A DNA stretch of 64,000 nt from JAVBTT01 sp031556035 (GTDB lineage Bacteria > Bacillota > Clostridia > Oscillospirales > UBA929): the NCBI GenBank assembly GCA_031556035.1, contig JAVBTT010000002.1:130372-194371 (forward strand), read 5' to 3'. The position numbers were made by a program, and so were the translations under genes. Of the stretch, positions 60,042 through 64,000 are shown one piece after another. The notes under the pieces are model-generated. The model worked only from the letters and a program-made list of their open reading frames with translations, searched no databases and was not told where the DNA came from. Positions within the stretch are counted from its first letter, which is position 1, and every line of letters begins with the position of its first letter.

Positions 60042-61490
60042 ATGAAGATCAAGCTTGTATTCCGCATAACGGGACGGGTGCTGTTTGTGGAGGCGGCGGC
60101 GATGCTGCTGCCGCTTCTTGTTTCCATTCTTTACGGGCAGAACGACGCGCACGCGTTTTTGATCTCAATTGGAGTTACTGCCGGCGCGGGGCTGTTAATG
60201 ATAATGCTCACCCGCGGGGACAGGCAGAAAAATCTTCAGGCCCGCGAGGGGTTCGCGATTGTTGCCGCGACGTGGATTATGCTTTCGCTGTTCGGAGCGC
60301 TGCCCTTTATGATTAGCGGAGCGATTCCCAATTTAGGGGACGCGCTGTTTGAGACGATCTCCGGCTTTACAACAACCGGAGCGACGATTCTTGCCAATAT
60401 CGAGATACTGCCAAGGGGGATACTCTTCTGGCGCTCGTTTACGCATTGGGTGGGCGGCATGGGGGTTCTGATACTTTTCCTTGCGCTGCTCCCGTCCATG
60501 GGGGAGCGCTCTATACAGCTTCTGCGCGCTGAAAGCCCCGGGCCGTCCCCGTCCAAGCTCGTTCCGCGCATAGGGGCGACCGCCAAGATTTTGTACACAA
60601 TTTATCTTGTGCTCACGGTAATGGAGATAATTATTCTGAAATTTGCGGGGATGCCGTTTTTCGACAGTGTGGTGCACGCGATGGGCACAGCGGGCACCGG
60701 AGGCTTTTCAATTAAGAACGCCAGTATAGGCGCGTACGGGAACACGGCGGCAGAGATAGTAATCGGCGTGTTTATGATGCTTTTCGGAGTTAATTTCGCG
60801 ATATACTACCAGATGCTAAAAAAGGAATACGGCAAGGTGATGCGCAACACCGAGCTGCTGACCTATCTGGGTATAGTCGGGGTCAGCGTGGCGCTGATTA
60901 CCGCGAACATAAGGCCTATGTACGACAAGCTCGGGCAGGCTCTGAACCACGCGTTTTTCCAGGTCTCCTCCATAATAACGACCACCGGGTACGCCACCAC
61001 CGACTATAATTATTGGCCCGATTTCTCCAAAATGATTATTGTCACGCTCATGATTGTCGGCGCATGCGCGGGCTCCACCGGCGGCGGGGTAAAAGTGATG
61101 CGCGTGGTCATACTGTTTAAGGCGATCGCCCGGGAGATAAGGAAGATCATCCATCCAAGGGCGGTGAACATAGTCCGCGTGGACGGGCAGGCGCTGGGAG
61201 AGGACGTTTTGGCAAGCTGCATGCAGTTTTTCTCCGCCTATGTCTGCATCCTGATCGGCGGGACGCTGGTTGTCTCTCTGGACAACACGGGCTTTACCAC
61301 CTCGTTTACAGCGGTGCTCTCCTGTATATCGAACGTCGGCCCAGGGCTTGAGATGGTGGGGCCGGCGGGCAACTTCGAGAGCTTTTCGTATCTGTCCAAG
61401 GCGGTTATGTCCCTGTGCATGCTGATAGGCAGACTTGAGATATTCCCGATACTTGTGATGCTGGCGCCCTCGTCGTGGAAGAAGGCGTAG
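60042..61490 (+). CDS. trkH: Trk potassium uptake channel subunit TrkH
   Basis: 482-residue membrane channel with four M1-P-M2-like repeats. The selectivity-filter segments are visible: ETISGFTTTGATIL, MGTAGTGGFSIKN, SSIITTTGYATTDY and the later SCISNVGPGLEMVGPAG; ACAGSTGGGVKVMRV forms the gate-loop region. Pairs with TrkA encoded just upstream. Start ATG at 60042 with GAGG upstream. Confidence 0.95.
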   Translation: MKIKLVFRITGRVLFVEAAAMLLPLLVSILYGQNDAHAFLISIGVTAGAGLLMIMLTRGDRQKNLQAREGFAIVAATWIMLSLFGALPFMISGAIPNLGDALFETISGFTTTGATILANIEILPRGILFWRSFTHWVGGMGVLILFLALLPSMGERSIQLLRAESPGPSPSKLVPRIGATAKILYTIYLVLTVMEIIILKFAGMPFFDSVVHAMGTAGTGGFSIKNASIGAYGNTAAEIVIGVFMMLFGVNFAIYYQMLKKEYGKVMRNTELLTYLGIVGVSVALITANIRPMYDKLGQALNHAFFQVSSIITTTGYATTDYNYWPDFSKMIIVTLMIVGACAGSTGGGVKVMRVVILFKAIAREIRKIIHPRAVNIVRVDGQALGEDVLASCMQFFSAYVCILIGGTLVVSLDNTGFTTSFTAVLSCISNVGPGLEMVGPAGNFESFSYLSKAVMSLCMLIGRLEIFPILVMLAPSSWKKA

Positions 61491-61505
61491 CGGTGTTATT
61501 CCGCC

Positions 61506-61667
61506 ACCTAATACTAATACCTGTTTAGTGACGCTGTAATATTACTCCGGCACTTAAAAGTGGTAAATTAGGCAGGCTTGATTTGCCGGAGTAATATTGA
61601 TTTTAACACATATTACGGCGGCTGTATAAGCCACATAAATTACTACTGTTAGATGCCGCCGTAATAT
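61506..61667. repeat. Type 1 element with full double-hairpin module, inverted relative to 21.9 kb
   Basis: The left end TAATACTAATACCTGTTTA is at about 61509-61527. Hairpin B, AATATTACTCCGGCA/TGCCGGAGTAATATT (61538-61552/61584-61598), is a perfect 15-bp stem. Hairpin A, ATATTACGGCGGC/GCCGCCGTAATAT (61610-61622/61655-61667), is a perfect 13-bp stem. The two 31-32-nt loops differ from the 21.9 kb copy at only two positions each. The right terminal repeat is missing. Confidence 0.85.
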
Positions 61668-61728
61668 AAACGGTTTGATCCCCACCCTCGGCGGGGATCA
61701 AACGAAATACATATAGACGGAGGACAAC

Positions 61729-63228
61729 ATGGACAACAGGCGTTCATCCGGAATAGTGCTTCACATATCATCCCTTCCAGGGCCCTACGGCATAGGCACG
61801 CTCGGGGCGGGCGCGCGCGGGTTCGCGGATTTTCTGAAGGCGGCGGGGCAGAGCTATTGGCAGATGCTCCCTCTGGTGCCGACCGGCTTCGGGGATTCGC
61901 CGTATCAAAGCTGCTCAAGCAGGGCGGGGAATCCGTATTTTATCGACCTTGATACGCTAATTGAAGATGGACTGCTTGAGCGCGCCGAGGTCGAGGCGGT
62001 GAGCTTCGGGGAAAGCGTTGACCATGTGGACTACGGACTCATGTATGAGAACCGGTTGCCTTTGCTGCGCAAGGCGTTTGAGCGGGGGAAGAAGCCGCTT
62101 GCCAAAAAACTCGGGGAGTTTGACAGTAGAAACGAGGACTGGCTGCGCGACTACGCGCTGTTCATGGCTCTGAAGAGCAGCTACGGAATGCTTCCGCTTT
62201 CCGAGTGGCCGGACGCTGATATCGTCGCGCGCAAGCCCGGGGCGCTGAAAAAAGCCGAGCTGGTGCTGGCCGATGAAATTGCCTTTTACAAGTTTTTGCA
62301 GTATGAGTTCTTCGCCCAGTTCTCGGCGCTGAAAGAGTATGTAAACGGTCTGGGGATCAAGATCATTGGCGACTTGCCCATCTATGTCGCGGAGGACAGC
62401 GTGGAGGTCTGGGCGGAGGGTGAGCTGTTCCTGCTGGACAGACCGGCCATACCCTCGGTGGTTGCTGGAGTTCCGCCGGACATGTATTCCGAGACGGGCC
62501 AGCTCTGGGGCAATCCGATATACGACTGGGAGCGGCACGAGCGTGACGGATTCAAATGGTGGACAGGCAGGCTCAAGCATATGAGCGGGCTCTGCGACTT
62601 AATCCGCATCGACCACTTCAGGGGATTTCACACCTATTGGGAGGTGGGGGCTTGTAAGGAGACGGCGCTTGACGGGCGCTGGCGCAAAGGGCCGGGTATG
62701 AAGCTGATAAGTGCGCTTCGCGGGGCGGCTTCGGGTGTGGAGATAGTCGCGGAGGATTTGGGTGACCTTGACGACAAGGCGCGGCGCTTTATCGAAAAAA
62801 CCGGCATTCCCGGAATGAGTGTGTTGATCTACGCGTTTGACCCGGATGGGGACAGTTTGTATCTGCCACACAATATCGGATGGAACCGTGTTGCGTATAC
62901 ATCGACGCACGATTCCCCGACCTTCCTCGACTGGTTGACCGGGGATTCGACACAAAATGAGCGTGACTTCGCCTGGAGCTATCTGCGGCTGCGCGAGGAC
63001 GAGGGGTTGAGCTGGGGAGCTGTAAAGTCTGTTTGGAGCACCCCGGCGGGGATAGCCATGGCGCCCATGCAGGATATATTGGGGCTCGGCGCGGACGCCC
63101 GGATGAACAGACCGTCGACGCTGGGGGGGCTAAACTGGCGCTGGCGGGTGCGATCCGAGGCTCTGAACGAGGATGTGGCGGCGAGGCTACGCGAGGTCAC
63201 GCGGGTGTACAGACGGATGAACGGGTGA
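61729..63228 (+). CDS. malQ: 4-alpha-glucanotransferase (amylomaltase)
   Basis: 499-residue GH77 enzyme that rearranges alpha-1,4-glucans in glycogen and maltodextrin metabolism. RRSSGIVLHISSLPGPYGIGTLG at the N-terminus (part), QMLPLVPTGFGDSPYQSCSS, ELFLLDRPAIPSVVAGVPPD, catalytic-region RIDHFRGFHTYWEV, EDLGDLDDKARRFIEKTGIP and YTSTHDSPTFLDW all match. Start ATG at 61729 with GGAGG 5 nt upstream. Single gene. Confidence 0.96.
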   Translation: MDNRRSSGIVLHISSLPGPYGIGTLGAGARGFADFLKAAGQSYWQMLPLVPTGFGDSPYQSCSSRAGNPYFIDLDTLIEDGLLERAEVEAVSFGESVDHVDYGLMYENRLPLLRKAFERGKKPLAKKLGEFDSRNEDWLRDYALFMALKSSYGMLPLSEWPDADIVARKPGALKKAELVLADEIAFYKFLQYEFFAQFSALKEYVNGLGIKIIGDLPIYVAEDSVEVWAEGELFLLDRPAIPSVVAGVPPDMYSETGQLWGNPIYDWERHERDGFKWWTGRLKHMSGLCDLIRIDHFRGFHTYWEVGACKETALDGRWRKGPGMKLISALRGAASGVEIVAEDLGDLDDKARRFIEKTGIPGMSVLIYAFDPDGDSLYLPHNIGWNRVAYTSTHDSPTFLDWLTGDSTQNERDFAWSYLRLREDEGLSWGAVKSVWSTPAGIAMAPMQDILGLGADARMNRPSTLGGLNWRWRVRSEALNEDVAARLREVTRVYRRMNG

Positions 63229-63270
63229 AGATCCAAACGGGGATGAGGGGACAGAACAGAAATAAAAACG

Positions 63271-63300
63271 TTGACAAGGCAGTGCCGCTTAGACTATAAT
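63271..63300 (+). promoter_or_regulatory. Near-consensus promoter upstream of the tRNA genes
   Basis: TTGACA (63271-63276), 18-nt spacer, TATAAT (63295-63300). Within the spacer, GGCAGTGCC (63279-63287) is inverted-repeated as GGCACTGCC about 50 nt downstream. Confidence 0.75.
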
Positions 63301-63396
63301 AGCTAAAGTATTTACCGGCTTTTGATTGTTGTTGGCACTGCCTGTCTTAGTAACGGGTCGAGGGATATATTTCTCTGATCATTCATTGAGGAGGAT

Positions 63397-63453
63397 ATGA
63401 CAAAAACATTACCGAAGCAATCTGTATCGGGAATATTCGCCGTAATTGCATAA
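63397..63453 (+). CDS. Possible 18-codon microORF
   Basis: ATG at 63397 preceded by TTGAGGAGGAT encodes MTKTLPKQSVSGIFAVIA and stops at TAA. The ribosome site is strong but closer to the ATG than usual (2 nt). It lies in the transcript between the promoter at 63271 and tRNA-Thr. No known function; may be chance. Confidence 0.3.
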   Translation: MTKTLPKQSVSGIFAVIA

Positions 63454-63483
63454 TAAAAGATGGCAACCCGCCCTCTTACACAT

Positions 63484-63558
63484 GCTGGTGTGGCTCAATG
63501 GCAGAGCAGCTCATTCGTAATGAGCAGGTTGGAGGTTCGATTCCTCTCACCAGCTCCA
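63484..63558 (+). tRNA. tRNA-Thr (anticodon CGT)
   Basis: Acceptor GCTGGTG/CACCAGC, D-arm with GGCTCAATGGCAGAGC, anticodon stem GCTCA/TGAGC with loop TTCGTAA, T-arm with GGTTCGATTCC, and an encoded CCA end. All four arms pair. Confidence 0.95.
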
Positions 63559-63594
63559 AAAACCCTTGCGGCCAAGCGGTTTGTGAGGGTTTTT
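63559..63594 (+). terminator. Terminator after tRNA-Thr
   Basis: AAAACCCT pairs with AGGGTTTTT across about 19 nt, ending in a T-run. Confidence 0.65.
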
Positions 63595-63687
63595 ACATTC
63601 GCCCGTGTCGCGTAAACTCCGATAAAAACTTGCAATCCCCTGTTATTTTGTTATAATTAAAGCGCCCTGTGACTGTTATTCGCAGTG

Positions 63688-63724
63688 ATATCGAAGTGGT
63701 CATAACGGGGCTGACTCGAAATCA
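63688..63724 (+). pseudogene. Truncated tRNA-Ser-like sequence
   Basis: ATATCGAAGTGGTCATAACGG followed by GACTCGAAATC matches the D-arm and anticodon-loop half of tRNA-Ser(CGA) 83 nt downstream, with few differences. The acceptor, anticodon stem, variable arm and T-arm are not preserved. Confidence 0.7.
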
Positions 63725-63770
63725 TGTTAACGTGTTTCGAAATCACCCATTTATGCAATAAATTGAATAT

Positions 63771-63861
63771 GGAGGAGTATCGAAGTGGTTATAACGGCCT
63801 CGACTCGAAATCGAGTGTACCAGAGATGGTACCGTGGGTTCGAATCCCACCTCCTCCGCCA
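63771..63861 (+). tRNA. tRNA-Ser (anticodon CGA)
   Basis: 91 nt. Acceptor GGAGGAG/CTCCTCC, anticodon stem CTCGA/TCGAG with loop CTCGAAA, a long variable arm GTACCAGAGATGGTAC as in class II tRNAs, T-arm GTGGGTTCGAATCCCAC, and encoded CCA. Confidence 0.95.
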
Positions 63862-63888
63862 CCATATCACGTCTAACGTGATACACAG

Positions 63889-63917
63889 AAAAGCCGTCCT
63901 TCGGGGCGGCTTTTTTG
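63889..63917 (+). terminator. Terminator after tRNA-Ser
   Basis: AAAGCCGTCC-TTCG-GGGCGGCTTT with six T. The TTCG tetraloop makes it a strong terminator. Confidence 0.85.
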
Positions 63918-64000
63918 CGTTTCAGGGGCAAAAACCCTCTGTTTCTGCCATTCCGTGGGTGCAAAACGGCTCTCAAGCGGTGTTTTGCCATGTCTTAGGT

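Noticed and set aside
63743..63991. 82-codon minus-strand ORF containing AEEVGFEPTVPS
   Set aside because: This peptide is a familiar artefact of translating the antisense of tRNA-Ser; the tRNA structure explains the sequence.

Overview
The window is chromosomal DNA from a GC-rich, spore-forming anaerobic member of the Clostridia, most likely an uncultured Oscillospirales/Eubacteriales relative. The evidence is Firmicute-style AAGGAGG ribosome sites with frequent TTG/GTG starts, a bacterial V/A-type ATPase, S-layer (SLH) proteins, spore or germination proteins (YpeB, GerQ-like, Tlp-like), YesM/YesN two-component regulators, TrmK, RqcH and mini-RNase III. No phage, CRISPR array, rRNA or transposase gene was seen. 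Taxonomy is inferred from gene content only.

Layout. 1-6.7 kb: V-type ATPase operon on the minus strand (H/G-C-I-K-F-E-A, with A cut by the window edge). 7-9 kb: small proteins including a GerQ-like coat protein. 9-16.2 kb: inositol catabolism operon on the minus strand (iolB, a transaldolase, iolD, iolE, iolA), divergent from a DeoR-type regulator across a perfect 14-bp inverted repeat. 16.4-22 kb: NADP-glutamate dehydrogenase, an MFS carrier and two coupled FAD proteins. 22-32.3 kb: a carbohydrate locus with yesM-yesN-dehydrogenase on one strand, divergent from an ABC binding protein, two permeases, a GH4 glycosidase and a PfkB kinase. 32.5-34.6 kb: a radical SAM/DUF4130 pair of predicted DNA-modification or repair proteins. 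35-39 kb: SLH-anchored HtrA-like protease and a ypeB operon. 39-41.5 kb: cheR-cheB-cheD. 41.7-44 kb: LysR regulator and a MetY-type enzyme. 44-48.8 kb: SLH/cadherin-like surface protein, rqcH, nif3, trmK and a DUF1858 protein. 49-54 kb: ilvB-ilvN, then an HD-GYP response regulator coupled to a histidine kinase. 54-58.4 kb: Tlp-like protein, two glycosyltransferases, mrnC and yitT. 58.5-61.5 kb: trkA-trkH. 61.7-63.2 kb: malQ. 63.3-64 kb: tRNA-Thr(CGT), a truncated tRNA-Ser-like sequence and tRNA-Ser(CGA).

The most unusual content is non-coding. A family of small palindromic elements with ends resembling TACTAATACCTGTTTAAA recurs at about 16.3, 21.9, 28.2, 32.3, 37.3, 48.5, 54.1 and 61.5 kb. 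Several copies are fused directly to the stop codon of the preceding gene. Some carry a conserved double-hairpin module with nearly invariant loops of about 31 nt. A related element pair is at 7.8 and 16.2 kb, and an island of five unrelated palindromes fills 34.6-35.0 kb.

Functionally, the inositol operon supplies IolB, IolD, IolE and IolA. A Gfo/Idh/MocA dehydrogenase and a PfkB kinase occur 6-18 kb away. No classical IolC or IolJ is adjacent, so the embedded transaldolase may fill a missing step (inference).
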